A DNA stretch of 64,000 nt from Aneurinibacillus sp. REN35 (GCF_041379945.2 NZ_JBFTXJ020000001.1:310001-374000); one strand, 5' to 3'; shown: positions 33,145 to 42,260, counted from the first letter of the stretch. Made by a program: numbers and translations. Notes: generated by a model from the sequence alone, not told the origin.

Positions 33145-34302
33145 ATGACAGAACAAGTCTATGGATTCTATATGCCGACAGTAAATCTTATGGGGATGGG
33201 CGCAGTAAAGGAAATCGGCGAGCGGATGAAGTCATACGGTAAAAAGAAGGCATTAATCGTAACGGATGCCGGTCTTCATAAATTCGGTGTGGCAGATCAA
33301 GTAGCCGCCTATGTGGAAGAAGCGGGGCTTAGCGTTGCCATTTTCCCAGGGGCTGAGCCCAATCCGACGGATACGAATGTTGAAGCCGGACTCATTGTAT
33401 ATCGTGAGGAGGGATGTGATAGTATCATTTCCTTAGGCGGAGGCAGCTCGCATGATTGCGCCAAAGGAATTGGGCTAGTGGCGGCCAACGGCGGACGCAT
33501 TCACGATTATGAGGGTGTAGATAAGTCGGCATTGCCGATGGTGACGCTTTTTGCAGTAAATACGACCGCGGGTACGGCGAGTGAGATGACGCGTTTTTGT
33601 ATCATTACCGATACGTCCCGCTCTATAAAAATGGCGATCGTGGACAAGCATGTGACACCGACTGTGTCTATCAATGACCCTATGCTGACAGTCAAAAAAC
33701 CGTCCTCTCTGACAGCAGCTACAGGTATGGATGCGCTGACCCATGCGGTAGAAGCCTATGTATCCACATCGGCAACTCCAATTACGGATGCATGTGCACT
33801 GCAGGCCATCCGCCTCATCAGCCGTAACCTGCGTGTTGCCGTTGCGAATGGGGAGAATCTGCAGGCGCGGGAGAATATGTCCTATGCTCAATTCCTAGCA
33901 GGCATGGCATTTAATAATGCATCGCTTGGCTATGTTCATGCGATTGCGCACCAATTTGGAGGCATTTACAATCTGCCGCACGGCGTCTGTAATGCAATTC
34001 TTCTGCCGCATGTTGAACGGTTTAACCTTATTTCGAAAGCGGAGCGTTTTGCCGATATTGCAGAAGCGATGGGTGAGAACATCAGCGGACTGTCCATGCG
34101 GGAAGCGGCAGAAAAAGCGCTCGAAGCGATTATCGCTCTTTCGCAGGATGTGGGCATTCCAAGCGGTTTTGCTGAGCTTGGTGCAAAGGAAGAGGACATT
34201 GAAATACTCGCTATCAATGCCATGAATGATGCATGTGCTTTCACCAATCCGCGTAAGGCTACGCTAGACGAAGTAAAAGATATTATTCGGGCGGCGTTTT
34301 AA
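33145..34302 (+). CDS. Iron-type alcohol dehydrogenase, methanol-dehydrogenase-like
   Basis: A 385-aa NAD-dependent group III alcohol dehydrogenase. It tracks Bacillus methanol dehydrogenase over its length: [21 protein letters not shown] (quoted loosely), [77 protein letters not shown] and [10 protein letters not shown]. The metal-ligand histidines are present. Substrate could be methanol or another short alcohol. ATG 33145 follows GGGGAG and is preferred to an ATG 18 bases upstream. Transcription is likely from the sigma-54 promoter at 32981. Confidence 0.9.
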   Translation: MTEQVYGFYMPTVNLMGMGAVKEIGERMKSYGKKKALIVTDAGLHKFGVADQVAAYVEEAGLSVAIFPGAEPNPTDTNVEAGLIVYREEGCDSIISLGGGSSHDCAKGIGLVAANGGRIHDYEGVDKSALPMVTLFAVNTTAGTASEMTRFCIITDTSRSIKMAIVDKHVTPTVSINDPMLTVKKPSSLTAATGMDALTHAVEAYVSTSATPITDACALQAIRLISRNLRVAVANGENLQARENMSYAQFLAGMAFNNASLGYVHAIAHQFGGIYNLPHGVCNAILLPHVERFNLISKAERFADIAEAMGENISGLSMREAAEKALEAIIALSQDVGIPSGFAELGAKEEDIEILAINAMNDACAFTNPRKATLDEVKDIIRAAF

Positions 34303-34341
34303 GCAAGCGTAGATAGAAGCGAGAGGAGAGGGGCTAGGCTT

Positions 34342-35016
34342 ATGAGAGAAGATAGTTTATATCGGCGTTCATATTTTGATAGAATTGCTGAATTGGGGAC
34401 ACTTGTACCGGAGTCGTTCCAAGCATTTATGGAATTCGATAAGCAGGCACTGCGACCGGGTCTTCTTTCTGGGAAGGTAAAAGAATTAATTGCGATTGCA
34501 GTTGCCCATATTACCGGCTGCCCGTATTGTATTGAAGTACACGTTACGAACAGCAAGCGCCTTGATGTCACCAAGGAAGAGATGGCGGAGGCTATTATGG
34601 TGGCGACTGCATTAAAAGCAGGATCAGCGCTTGCACACAGTGTCAATGCGCTGAACGCCTATGACAATCGGTCGGATGATGAGCTGTATCGAAGCGCCTA
34701 TTTTCAGCGTATGTCTGAGCTTGCGTCGCTGCAGGCGGACGAGTTCTCCGCATTCCTTGCTTTTGATCAAATGGCACTTCAAGATGGCGTGATTGGGCGC
34801 AGAGAAAAGGAATTGATTGCGGTTGCGTGTGCACATGTTACGGGTTGCCCGTACTGCATTGACCTCCATACGAAGGCGGCCAAAAAAGAAGGTATAAGCA
34901 TTGAGGAGCTTGCGGAAGCGATTATGGTAGCCACGGCACTTAAAGCCGGGTCTGCCCTTGCGCATAGTGTCAATGCAATGCAGGCGTATGGGAGAGTGGA
35001 GCAGATCGAGAGCTAG
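34342..35016 (+). CDS. Tandem-duplicated AhpD/carboxymuconolactone decarboxylase-family protein
   Basis: A 224-aa protein built of two copies of the CMD/AhpD fold (about residues 1-110 and 115-222). Each copy has the redox motif TGCPYC-I-x2-H (CxxC then His), preceded by VKELIAIAVAH or EKELIAVACAH and followed by AEAIMVATALKAGSALAHSVNA, which is nearly identical in both copies (quoted in part). AhpD-type proteins are peroxide-detoxifying thiol reductases. The place after an alcohol dehydrogenase suggests protection from an aldehyde or peroxide, or handling of its product. GAGAGGAGAGG lies upstream. Confidence 0.88.
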   Translation: MREDSLYRRSYFDRIAELGTLVPESFQAFMEFDKQALRPGLLSGKVKELIAIAVAHITGCPYCIEVHVTNSKRLDVTKEEMAEAIMVATALKAGSALAHSVNALNAYDNRSDDELYRSAYFQRMSELASLQADEFSAFLAFDQMALQDGVIGRREKELIAVACAHVTGCPYCIDLHTKAAKKEGISIEELAEAIMVATALKAGSALAHSVNAMQAYGRVEQIES

Positions 35017-35059
35017 GCGGAGTAAGTATAAAAGAGTGAACAAGGTAAGTGAAAGTAGA

Positions 35060-35100
35060 GAAGCTGTACATCCTTTTGTTCGTGGATGTACAGCTTTTTC
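35060..35100 (+). terminator. Terminator after the CMD gene
   Basis: AGCTGTACATCC pairs with GGATGTACAGCT around a 9-nt loop, then TTTTT. Confidence 0.9.
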
Positions 35101-35226
35101 GTGTGAGCAGGCAGTTTCGTTTATCTTTCGTTATCATATTATACATTTTTTCACACGTAAATCTATGTTACCATCAGAAGGGATAAAGTATGATCAAGAG
35201 GACAAATGTTTTGGAGGAAGCAAACG

Positions 35227-36543
35227 GTGAAAACTCTTTATTTTGACTGTATATCCGGAATTTCAGGGGATATGTCATTGGCTGCACTGATCGATCTGGG
35301 AGCGGATCTATCCTATATCGTGGATCATTTGAAGAAATTACCCATTGATCCATTCGAAATCGAGGTTCGTCCCATTATCAAGTGCGGCATTGCCGCAAAG
35401 AAAGTACATATCCATTTTCCGGCATCCGATCATCATCATGAACACAGCCACGACCATGAGCATCACCATCATCACGAACACAGTCACAACCATGAGCACC
35501 ACCATCATCACGAACACAGCCACGACCATGAGCACCATCATCATCACGAACACAGCCATGACCATGAGCACCGAAGTGCGGCTGACATTTTAGCGATGAT
35601 CGCGCAAAGCGAACTTCCACCAAGAGTTAAGGAGCGCAGTCTAGCGATTTTTCAGGAAATTGCCATTGCTGAGGGCAAAATTCACGGAATTGACCCGGCC
35701 AGCGTCCATTTCCATGAGGTTGGGGCGATGGATTCGATTATTGATACCATCGGGGTCTGCTTAGCGCTTGAAAGCTTGGGCATTGATGAGCTGTATGCGT
35801 CGCCAGTGCCTACTGGGTATGGGAAAAAGAGGATGGCGCATGGTCTCTATCCGATTCCTGCCCCGGCTACGCTGGAGCTGCTGAAGGGAATTCCGCTTGC
35901 TGAATTACATGTCAAGGGTGAATTGACGACGCCGACGGGTGCCGGAATTTTACGGGCGCTTGTGAAAGACTTCATCCATCCCGGAGCTTTTACTGTGGAG
36001 CATATCGGATATGGAGCCGGGGAGAAAGAATTTGATCACCCTAATGTCCTAAGAGCGCTGCTCATTACACCGCCTGAGCGAAATAATAAAACAAACAATA
36101 CAACGGCGCAGCGAGAGCGGGAATCGGTGATTGTGCTGGAAGCGCAGCTGGATGATATGACAGGGGAAGGGCTGGGGTATGCGATGGAGCGTTTGTTCTC
36201 CGCAGGTGCCCTCGACGTTTTTTATACACCGGTCTATATGAAAAAAAATCGGCCGGGTACGCTGATCACCGTTTTAACATCCCTGGAATTAGCTGACCAG
36301 TGCGAGAGTGCTTTGCTGGCGGAGACAAGCACGCTCGGTGTTCGCAGAAGCGTCTGGACCCGCACTATTCTTGAGCGGAGGTTTGTCATAGTCGATACTC
36401 CTTATGGACAAATCCAGGTAAAGCAGGCATTTATGGGAGATGACAAGCTGCATCAAGCCCCGGAATATGAGGATGTGGCGAGGGCTGCCAGAAAGCACCA
36501 GGTTCCGTTCCAAGAGGTGTATCAGCACGCTATGAAATCATAA
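35227..36543 (+). CDS. larC: LarC, nickel insertion protein for the nickel-pincer nucleotide
   Basis: A 438-aa LarC, the CTP-dependent cyclometallase that puts nickel into the pincer cofactor. N-terminal LYFDCISGISGDMSLAALIDLG and HFHEVGAMDSIIDTIG are diagnostic, and the C-terminal half (LEAQLDDMTGEGLGYAMERL) is in the same frame. It is therefore one full-length gene, with no programmed frameshift as described for Lactobacillus plantarum larC. Residues 69-114 form a His-rich insert of four repeat units. The start is GTG 35227 with GGAGGA eight bases upstream. nikR follows by 39 bp. Confidence 0.93.
   Translation: MKTLYFDCISGISGDMSLAALIDLGADLSYIVDHLKKLPIDPFEIEVRPIIKCGIAAKKVHIHFPASDHHHEHSHDHEHHHHHEHSHNHEHHHHHEHSHDHEHHHHHEHSHDHEHRSAADILAMIAQSELPPRVKERSLAIFQEIAIAEGKIHGIDPASVHFHEVGAMDSIIDTIGVCLALESLGIDELYASPVPTGYGKKRMAHGLYPIPAPATLELLKGIPLAELHVKGELTTPTGAGILRALVKDFIHPGAFTVEHIGYGAGEKEFDHPNVLRALLITPPERNNKTNNTTAQRERESVIVLEAQLDDMTGEGLGYAMERLFSAGALDVFYTPVYMKKNRPGTLITVLTSLELADQCESALLAETSTLGVRRSVWTRTILERRFVIVDTPYGQIQVKQAFMGDDKLHQAPEYEDVARAARKHQVPFQEVYQHAMKS
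35431..35568 (+). repeat. Tandem 36-bp repeat encoding a His-rich nickel-binding segment in larC
   Basis: Three full 36-bp units (35461-35496, 35497-35532, 35533-35568) and one 30-bp first unit (35431-35460) encode HHHHHEHSHDHE-type units. Copies differ by a few synonymous changes and one Asp to Asn change. The segment has 30 or more histidines and probably stores or delivers nickel. Confidence 0.9.
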
Positions 36544-36582
36544 TAGAGAGGCATATATCATGACAATGTAGGAGTGAGTCGT

Positions 36583-36996
36583 ATGTCAGATTCAACCTTA
36601 AAGCGCTTTGGCGTTTCCATGGATGAAACGTTATTGAAGGAATTTGATGAAATGATCAAGCGTAAAGGATATGAGAACCGATCCGAAGCCGTGCGTGATT
36701 TGGTACGTGATGCGCTGGTTAAACAGTCCTCTGCGGATGATGAGCAGGATGTAGCAGGGAGCATTCTGCTGTTTTATGATCATCACCAAAGTGACCTTAT
36801 GCAGGAGATTACACATATTCAGCATACGATGCACCATGCCATTCTAGCCACCACACACTTTCATCTTGATTCTCATCACTGTCTGGAGTTGATTGTTGTG
36901 AAAGGGAAGGCGGGGGAGCTTCGTGCGTGCAGTGACCAGATGATCAGCATCAAAGGAGTAAAATACGGAAAGTTTACGGTAGCTCCTCTTAAGTAG
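36583..36996 (+). CDS. nikR: Nickel-responsive regulator NikR
   Basis: A 137-aa ribbon-helix-helix repressor with an ACT-like metal domain. The RHH region is LKRFGVSMDETLLKEFDEMI followed by GYENRSEAVRDLVRD. The nickel site is in HTMHHAI and HFHLDSHHCLELIVVKG, containing the conserved His and Cys ligands. ATG 36583 has GGAG eight bases upstream. It is cotranscribed with larC and stands opposite the nik operon, whose promoter carries a fitting NikR operator at 42261-42288. Confidence 0.93.
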   Translation: MSDSTLKRFGVSMDETLLKEFDEMIKRKGYENRSEAVRDLVRDALVKQSSADDEQDVAGSILLFYDHHQSDLMQEITHIQHTMHHAILATTHFHLDSHHCLELIVVKGKAGELRACSDQMISIKGVKYGKFTVAPLK

Positions 36997-37015
36997 GTAG
37001 CCATGGTGAAATAAG

Positions 37016-37047
37016 AAAAGAGAGGGGAGGATACACTCCGCTCTCTT
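37016..37047. terminator. Bidirectional terminator between nikR and nikE
   Basis: AAAGAGAG-G-GGAG pairs with CTCC-G-CTCTCTTT around GATACA. A-rich and T-rich ends allow action on both convergent transcripts. Confidence 0.8.
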
Positions 37048-37049
37048 TA

Positions 37050-37685
37050 TTAGTTAGATGATAGCGCTGTGGCATCGGCTCTGTGCTGTAATTGCCTAAA
37101 GTCGATAATTTTGTCGCAAATCCGCTGTAAAAGGTGCTGTTCATGGCTGATTACAAGCACTCCGATATTTCGCTTTGAGGCGAGAGCAAGAACGGCATGC
37201 CAGATCTGGGCTTGGGTAATCGCATCAAGCATTGTCGTCATCTCATCAGCAATAAGAAACCTTGTTTTCGGTCCCAATGCCCGTGCCACACAGAAGCGCT
37301 GCAGCTCTCCGCCGGACAGTTCGTTTGGCCAACGCCGCAGCCATTCCTCTTCAATGCCCAGCGAGGCAAGCAACTCTTCATCGGGCGTGCCGCCTTCAGT
37401 AAGAATACGATGCATGCGCCAGCGTCCATTTACTGCTTTCTCAGGATGCTGAAATACCATTTGGACGCATTGATAGCTGGATGCCGGCGAATAACCGGTA
37501 AGCATAACACGACCCTCCTGCGGCTGCTCATAGCCTGCAAGTATGCGTCCGAAGGTCGTCTTTCCGCACCCGCTCGGCCCCATAAGACCGACTACTTCTC
37601 CAGGTGCAAGCGTTAGATTCACCCCCCGGAATGTCCATGCACCTTTCTCATAACCAAATCCGATATTGTGTGCTTCAAGAAGCAT
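37050..37685 (-). CDS. nikE: Nickel ABC transporter ATPase NikE
   Basis: A 211-aa ATP-binding subunit of the peptide/nickel class: Walker A GPSGCGKTT, signature LSGGELQRFCVARAL, Walker B FLIADEMTTMLD and H-loop ISHEQH. The Walker B region reads DEMT rather than the usual DEPT. It lacks the C-terminal oligopeptide extension of OppF. Its ATG lies inside the end of nikD (11-bp overlap). Nickel specificity is inferred from nikR, the NikR operator and the lar genes around it. Confidence 0.88.
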   Translation of the reverse strand: MLLEAHNIGFGYEKGAWTFRGVNLTLAPGEVVGLMGPSGCGKTTFGRILAGYEQPQEGRVMLTGYSPASSYQCVQMVFQHPEKAVNGRWRMHRILTEGGTPDEELLASLGIEEEWLRRWPNELSGGELQRFCVARALGPKTRFLIADEMTTMLDAITQAQIWHAVLALASKRNIGVLVISHEQHLLQRICDKIIDFRQLQHRADATALSSN

Positions 37686-38598
37686 GGATACACCTCACCA
37701 TTCCACCGTGCAACTCTCGCAATTCCGGCTGTGCCGCAGCGCATTCAGGTGTCGCTCTCTCGCAGCGCGGTTCAAATAAACAACCGGGGGGCAGTGCATT
37801 CGGCAGGGGCTGGGAACCTGGGATGGGGGTAAAATCATTTTGGGGCAGTGCGTTCCACAACGCCTGGGTATATGGATGCCGCAATGAGGCCCCTTTGCCT
37901 ATGAAATCAGCCGCAGGTGCTATTTCAACGGTGGTTCCGGCATAGAACACAGCAATTGTATCTGCAATGTGAAGCGCGGATTCGATATCATGCGTAATGA
38001 GCATAACGGCGCTTCCGTTATCAGCCAGCTCCCGAAAATAGCCGAGGGCTTCCCGGATGACAACCGGATCGAGGCCGGGCGTTGGCTCGTCCGCAATAAT
38101 GACCTTTGCGCCGCTGACCATAGCTGTGGAGACGAGTACCCGGCGGGCCATGCCCCCTGAAAGCTGAAAGGGATACATTGTCTCCACTTCGGGATCTAAA
38201 TGATATCGCGCAAAGACTTTTCTCTGTGCAGCCGCCGCATCCCCAGTATGCACCGATGTCCGAACTTGTGCACCTACACGCATTAATGGGTCCAGAAAGT
38301 TAACGGATTGCGGAACGAGCGCAATCTCCCTGCCCCGCACGGCAGCCTGCCTGGCAGGGGTAAGCTCTTCACCGCGATATATAATGGTGCCGCTGACTTT
38401 TGCATGCTCCGGCAAAATCCCAAGGATTGCATGTGCCAGCAGGCTCTTTCCCGAACCGCTAGCGCCGACTACAGCGAGAATTTCTCCTTGATTCATTGTA
38501 ATAGCAAGATTGGTGATGACTTTATTGGTTTTATGTCGAAGCCCGCCCGTATACTGACGGAAAGACACTGACAAATCACGCACTTCAAGGATAGACAT
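37675..38598 (-). CDS. nikD: Nickel ABC transporter ATPase NikD
   Basis: A 307-aa ATPase of the OppD/DppD/NikD class: Walker A GASGSGKSL, signature QLSGGMARRVLVSTAM, Walker B IIADEPTPGLD and H-loop ITHDIES. The C-terminal cysteine-containing extension (GCLFEPRCERATPEC, with further Cys) is the Fe-S-like region of this class. GAGGAGG precedes the ATG. It pairs with NikE. Confidence 0.88.
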   Translation of the reverse strand: MSILEVRDLSVSFRQYTGGLRHKTNKVITNLAITMNQGEILAVVGASGSGKSLLAHAILGILPEHAKVSGTIIYRGEELTPARQAAVRGREIALVPQSVNFLDPLMRVGAQVRTSVHTGDAAAAQRKVFARYHLDPEVETMYPFQLSGGMARRVLVSTAMVSGAKVIIADEPTPGLDPVVIREALGYFRELADNGSAVMLITHDIESALHIADTIAVFYAGTTVEIAPAADFIGKGASLRHPYTQALWNALPQNDFTPIPGSQPLPNALPPGCLFEPRCERATPECAAAQPELRELHGGMVRCIHAS

Positions 38599-38618
38599 AG
38601 ACGTGAAACCTCCTCTGG

Positions 38619-39488
38619 TTAATGATGAGCACGATGAGGATCGATAAGCATTCCCAGATTTTCACCAATACTATGAAAGGTCCGCACGACAATAAGCAGG
38701 CAAAGACCGGGGAAAAATGCCAGCCACCACATGCCGATCGACAGGTAGCGCATGGACTCTGACAGAATGATTCCAATAGCAGGCTGGTGGGGGGATAAGC
38801 CCAGGCCAATAAAGGTAACCGCCGCTTCATGTAAAATGGCATGAGGGAATAGCAGTAAGAGACCGACCAACAATTGGGGAACAAGATGGGGCAGAATATG
38901 TCTTGTTGCTATCCACCAGCGCGATTTGCCAAGATGACGGGACACCTGAACAAAATCAGCAGAGCGCAGCTGCATGACCTCCGCCCGGATAATCCGGGCC
39001 AGGCCTGGCCAATGGGTAAGGGCCACGCCGATGACGATCCCTTTAAACCCTCCACCGAGTGTAAAGGCAATGAGAATAAGGGCCACAAGGTGCGGAACAC
39101 TCAAAAAAAGATCGATCAGCCAAGTAATGATACTGTCTACGACTTTTCCCATAGTTGCTGCTGCCATCCCAAGCATAATCGCAATGGATGTGCTGCAAAC
39201 CGCAGCGAGCAGGCCGACCCCCATACTTAAGACAAGACCCTTGAGAGTACGGGTCAGCATATCCCGGCCAAGCCAGTCGGTGCCAAAGGGATGAGCGAGA
39301 GAGGGAGGCGCATTGCGCAGGGACAAATTCGTTGCAAGGCCTTCGCTGCTGATGAACAAGCCGCCCAGCAAGACACCCAGCAGTAATATAGCGGCAGAAA
39401 CGGTGACAAACAGGGTTCGCTGTCTGCGATTTATCTTTGACAGAAGAGAAAGGGGTTGTTTCCTGTCTGGTTTTAGCATGGTATTCAT
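38619..39488 (-). CDS. nikC: Nickel ABC transporter permease NikC
   Basis: A 289-aa permease of the OppC/DppC/NikC type. It has an N-terminal TM near residues 27-49, then HPFGTDWLGRDMLTRTLKG, and the permease EAA loop ALTHWPGLARIIRAEVMQLR (quoted in part), with about six membrane helices in total. It overlaps nikB by the ATGA type of coupling. Residues VPHLVALIL and GIILSESMRYL are typical of the family. Confidence 0.88.
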   Translation of the reverse strand: MNTMLKPDRKQPLSLLSKINRRQRTLFVTVSAAILLLGVLLGGLFISSEGLATNLSLRNAPPSLAHPFGTDWLGRDMLTRTLKGLVLSMGVGLLAAVCSTSIAIMLGMAAATMGKVVDSIITWLIDLFLSVPHLVALILIAFTLGGGFKGIVIGVALTHWPGLARIIRAEVMQLRSADFVQVSRHLGKSRWWIATRHILPHLVPQLLVGLLLLFPHAILHEAAVTFIGLGLSPHQPAIGIILSESMRYLSIGMWWLAFFPGLCLLIVVRTFHSIGENLGMLIDPHRAHH

Positions 39489-40495
39489 ACAGACTGTCCC
39501 CCTCTCATTCTTGGATCGATGACGCGATAGAGCAAATCCGCCAGCAGATTTCCCGTAAATACAAACAGAGCACTAAAGATAACAAGGCCGAGCAGGAGGG
39601 GAACATCTCCCCGCAGACCCGCTTCCACCGTAGCCTGACCGAGCCCCGGATAAGAAAATACCTGTTCAGCCAGCACAGCACCGCCAAAAAGTTCACTAAA
39701 AGCCGTAAATTGCAGCGTAATGGCTGGCAGCGCTACGTTGCGCAAGCCATGTCGCCAAAACAAAATCAGTCCCTGCTCGCCTTTTGCCCGGGCAAACAAT
39801 ACATAGTCGCTGGCCAATACATCCATAAGCTTTTGTCTTGTATGAAGCGCTATCGGAGCCACGCCGACGATGCTTAATGTCAAAGCAGGCAGGATCAGGT
39901 GCTTCATCCGATCCGTGAGGGTGACATCCTCCGCGAGTATGCCGGCCGGTACTCCCATGCCAATGGGGAACCACTGCAGCCATACAGCAAAAACAATAAG
40001 CAGAAGGAGACCCATCCAAAATGTAGGCGTGGCAGCCAGCGTATAGCAGTACCATGTAATACATCGGTCGACCCAGGTGTTTTTTTTCATGGCCGCTACG
40101 ACCCCAAGAGTAAATCCGATCACTCCTGATAACATCCATGCCACAGTCATAAGGGCCAGAGAGCTAAAGAATCGTTCGCTGATGATATCTGCTACAGGAC
40201 GGCGAAAAATCATGGATGTGCCAAGATCGCCATGCAATGCGGCGGATGCCCAGTGAAGAAATTGCTGCATGATTGGTTGATTAAGCCCCCAATATTCAAC
40301 TATCTGTTGGCGCTGCTCAGGACTGACCCGCATCATATCGGCTCCCACATAGGCTTGAATCGGATCGATGGGCGAGCTCTTGATAAGCAAAAATGAAATT
40401 AGACAGATAGCGAAGAGCAGAGAGAGGACCCGGACGCTCTTCCTTATCAAAAACATCCATATTGATTTGCTGAAAGTGTCCTTCACATTATTCAT
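39485..40495 (-). CDS. nikB: Nickel ABC transporter permease NikB
   Basis: A 336-aa permease of the OppB/DppB/NikB class with six predicted membrane helices. Landmarks are the first helix VRVLSLLFAICLISFLLIKSS, HWASAALHGDLGTSMIFRRPV, and the EAA loop region RAKGEQGLILFWRHGLRN. The start at 40495 (MNNVKD) overlaps the end of nikA by 8 bp. A longer frame upstream is inside nikA and is rejected. Confidence 0.88.
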   Translation of the reverse strand: MNNVKDTFSKSIWMFLIRKSVRVLSLLFAICLISFLLIKSSPIDPIQAYVGADMMRVSPEQRQQIVEYWGLNQPIMQQFLHWASAALHGDLGTSMIFRRPVADIISERFFSSLALMTVAWMLSGVIGFTLGVVAAMKKNTWVDRCITWYCYTLAATPTFWMGLLLLIVFAVWLQWFPIGMGVPAGILAEDVTLTDRMKHLILPALTLSIVGVAPIALHTRQKLMDVLASDYVLFARAKGEQGLILFWRHGLRNVALPAITLQFTAFSELFGGAVLAEQVFSYPGLGQATVEAGLRGDVPLLLGLVIFSALFVFTGNLLADLLYRVIDPRMRGGQSV

Positions 40496-42107
40496 TCCAT
40501 TTCCATTCCACAATGTTATCGGTAACAGGCCAGCCGTGTCCATGAGGATGAATTCGCTGGTTTCCAATATCAAGGCGCTCCTTTACTACATAGACGTGAT
40601 CAATGTTTACCAGCCAAGCCCATGGTGCGTCCCCTTTGGCGCTTAGTCCTGTTTTTCCGTCCCATTGCGCTTTTTTCCAATAGTTCATGGCCTCTTTTTC
40701 ATTGGTTGCAGCGAGCGCCTTATCCATGTATTGATCGACGGTTGCATTACGATAAAAACCAGGATTATAGTGCTCGACACCAGCACTTTTGCTGTTGTAC
40801 AGATTATACATTTCAAGCGGGTCATGGCTACCCCATCCAAATAGAACAGCATTGGCATGCATCAAGGATTCTATCTCGTCCCAGCTTTTTCCTTCGACAT
40901 GAATCGAAATTCCGATGGGTGCTATCATGTCCGCGACGGCAATCGCCAGAGATTGTCGTATCACATCGCCGGCTGGATAAAGGAGGGTAAATTTTGCCTG
41001 TAACGTATTTTTCTCGAGAATCGCATCTCCATTCGTATCCTTCCATCCGGCATCGGCAAGGATTTTTCTCGCCCCTTCCGGATCTGCATCCTTAATGACT
41101 GTATCGGGATTCCACCAGGGAAGCTTGTCGCTTATCGTGTATGCCGGTGTTCCGTAGCCTTCCAATATACCATCCACCAGTGCCTGACGATCGACCGCTA
41201 TATTAATGGCCTTGCGGATCGCCGGATCGGCTGTCACATCGTTACCGATCGGCAACCCTTCTTTTGTTTTTTCGCCGGCCTTTACAGAAGGAAACATCAT
41301 TCCCCGGTTATCTACGCTGTGTACAGCTTCTAGACGCATTCCCGGTATCGGCTGATGGCTAAGCGAGGCAGGAATATACGCTGCATCGACACTCCCGGCT
41401 TTTGCAGCAGCAAAAGCAGCATCCTCCTGTAAGAATAAAAATGTGATTTTTTGAAAATAAGGCTTTGTATCATAATACTCCGGATTTGCCTTCACGATCA
41501 GCTGCTGCCCCTTGTCCCATTGCACCAGTTGGTAAGGACCCGAACCAATGGGTTTTTCCGCATAATCCTTTCCATGAACATGTTTAGGTACGATGCCTGT
41601 TGTAACCAAGCTGTTTATAAAAGTTGATTGAGCTTCCTTTAAAGTGAACCGTGCGGTAGTAGGGTCTAGCGCCTCTACTTTTTGTAAAATATGGAGATCG
41701 ACCACAGAGCCGCTCGCGGCTGCTTTTTCAAAGGTATACTGCACATCAGCGGCGCTGAGGGGTTTGCCATCCGAAAATTTCACATGATTACGGAGTTTGA
41801 CCGTCCATACTTTGCCGTCGGGGCTTACTTCATAGCCGGTTGCAAGATCATTTACAATCGCCAGGTTGTTATCGCGTTTCAGGAGGGTGCTCTGGAATAG
41901 AGGAGAGCCATACCGTCCCCACCCCGTGGTAGGGTCAAAACCGGCTTCAGGCTCGGAGCCAACCGCGAGCACCAGATCTTGTTTGTTTTGCTCGGTCTGC
42001 TTCTGTTCTGTGCCAGTTGGCTTATGTAGTGATGGGGAACACGCCGTGAAGAGGTTCAAAAAAATCAAGCCTGCCACAGCCATCAATCCAAGTGTTCGTT
42101 TTTTCAA
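40488..42107 (-). CDS. nikA: Nickel-binding lipoprotein NikA (peptide/nickel SBP family)
   Basis: A 539-aa extracytoplasmic binding protein (family 5) with a lipoprotein signal ending LFTAC (Cys at residue 23). Body motifs are GSEPEAGFDPTTGWG near the mature N-terminus, KFSDGKPLSAADVQYTFEKA and PIGSGPYQLVQWDKGQ. Near the C-terminus, RIHPHGHGWPVTDN supplies histidines like those that coordinate nickel chelates in NikA/CntA proteins. The start codon is TTG with AAGGAGTGG upstream. First gene of nikABCDE. Metallophore (staphylopine-like) biosynthesis genes are not seen nearby. Confidence 0.88.
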   Translation of the reverse strand: MKKRTLGLMAVAGLIFLNLFTACSPSLHKPTGTEQKQTEQNKQDLVLAVGSEPEAGFDPTTGWGRYGSPLFQSTLLKRDNNLAIVNDLATGYEVSPDGKVWTVKLRNHVKFSDGKPLSAADVQYTFEKAAASGSVVDLHILQKVEALDPTTARFTLKEAQSTFINSLVTTGIVPKHVHGKDYAEKPIGSGPYQLVQWDKGQQLIVKANPEYYDTKPYFQKITFLFLQEDAAFAAAKAGSVDAAYIPASLSHQPIPGMRLEAVHSVDNRGMMFPSVKAGEKTKEGLPIGNDVTADPAIRKAINIAVDRQALVDGILEGYGTPAYTISDKLPWWNPDTVIKDADPEGARKILADAGWKDTNGDAILEKNTLQAKFTLLYPAGDVIRQSLAIAVADMIAPIGISIHVEGKSWDEIESLMHANAVLFGWGSHDPLEMYNLYNSKSAGVEHYNPGFYRNATVDQYMDKALAATNEKEAMNYWKKAQWDGKTGLSAKGDAPWAWLVNIDHVYVVKERLDIGNQRIHPHGHGWPVTDNIVEWKWNE

Positions 42108-42190
42108 TCTCTACCACTCCTTATTATCACAATATGTACAGGTCTTGTCGTGTTACACGAAGGAGATATGAGAGAGGCACAAACGATATA

Positions 42191-42215
42191 GTCGAAATCA
42201 TGCAATGATTTCGAC
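42191..42215. repeat. Perfect inverted repeat in the nikA leader
   Basis: GTCGAAATCAT (42191-42201), GCA, ATGATTTCGAC (42205-42215). It has 11-bp arms with no U-tract on either side, so it is not a terminator. It lies between the nik promoter and the nikA start and could be a protein-binding site or an mRNA-stabilising hairpin. Confidence 0.6.
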
Positions 42216-42260
42216 ATATATGCGAACAATACGCCGACTTGTAAAGAACAGTCTGTCTTC

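Noticed and set aside
35431-35568. Short tandem repeat considered as a CRISPR array or intergenic satellite
   Set aside because: The 36-bp units are directly adjacent without spacers, in frame and inside larC, coding for a His-rich segment.
42191-42215. The inverted repeat in the nikA leader considered as a terminator
   Set aside because: There is no U-tract on either strand and it lies between the nik promoter and the gene it serves.
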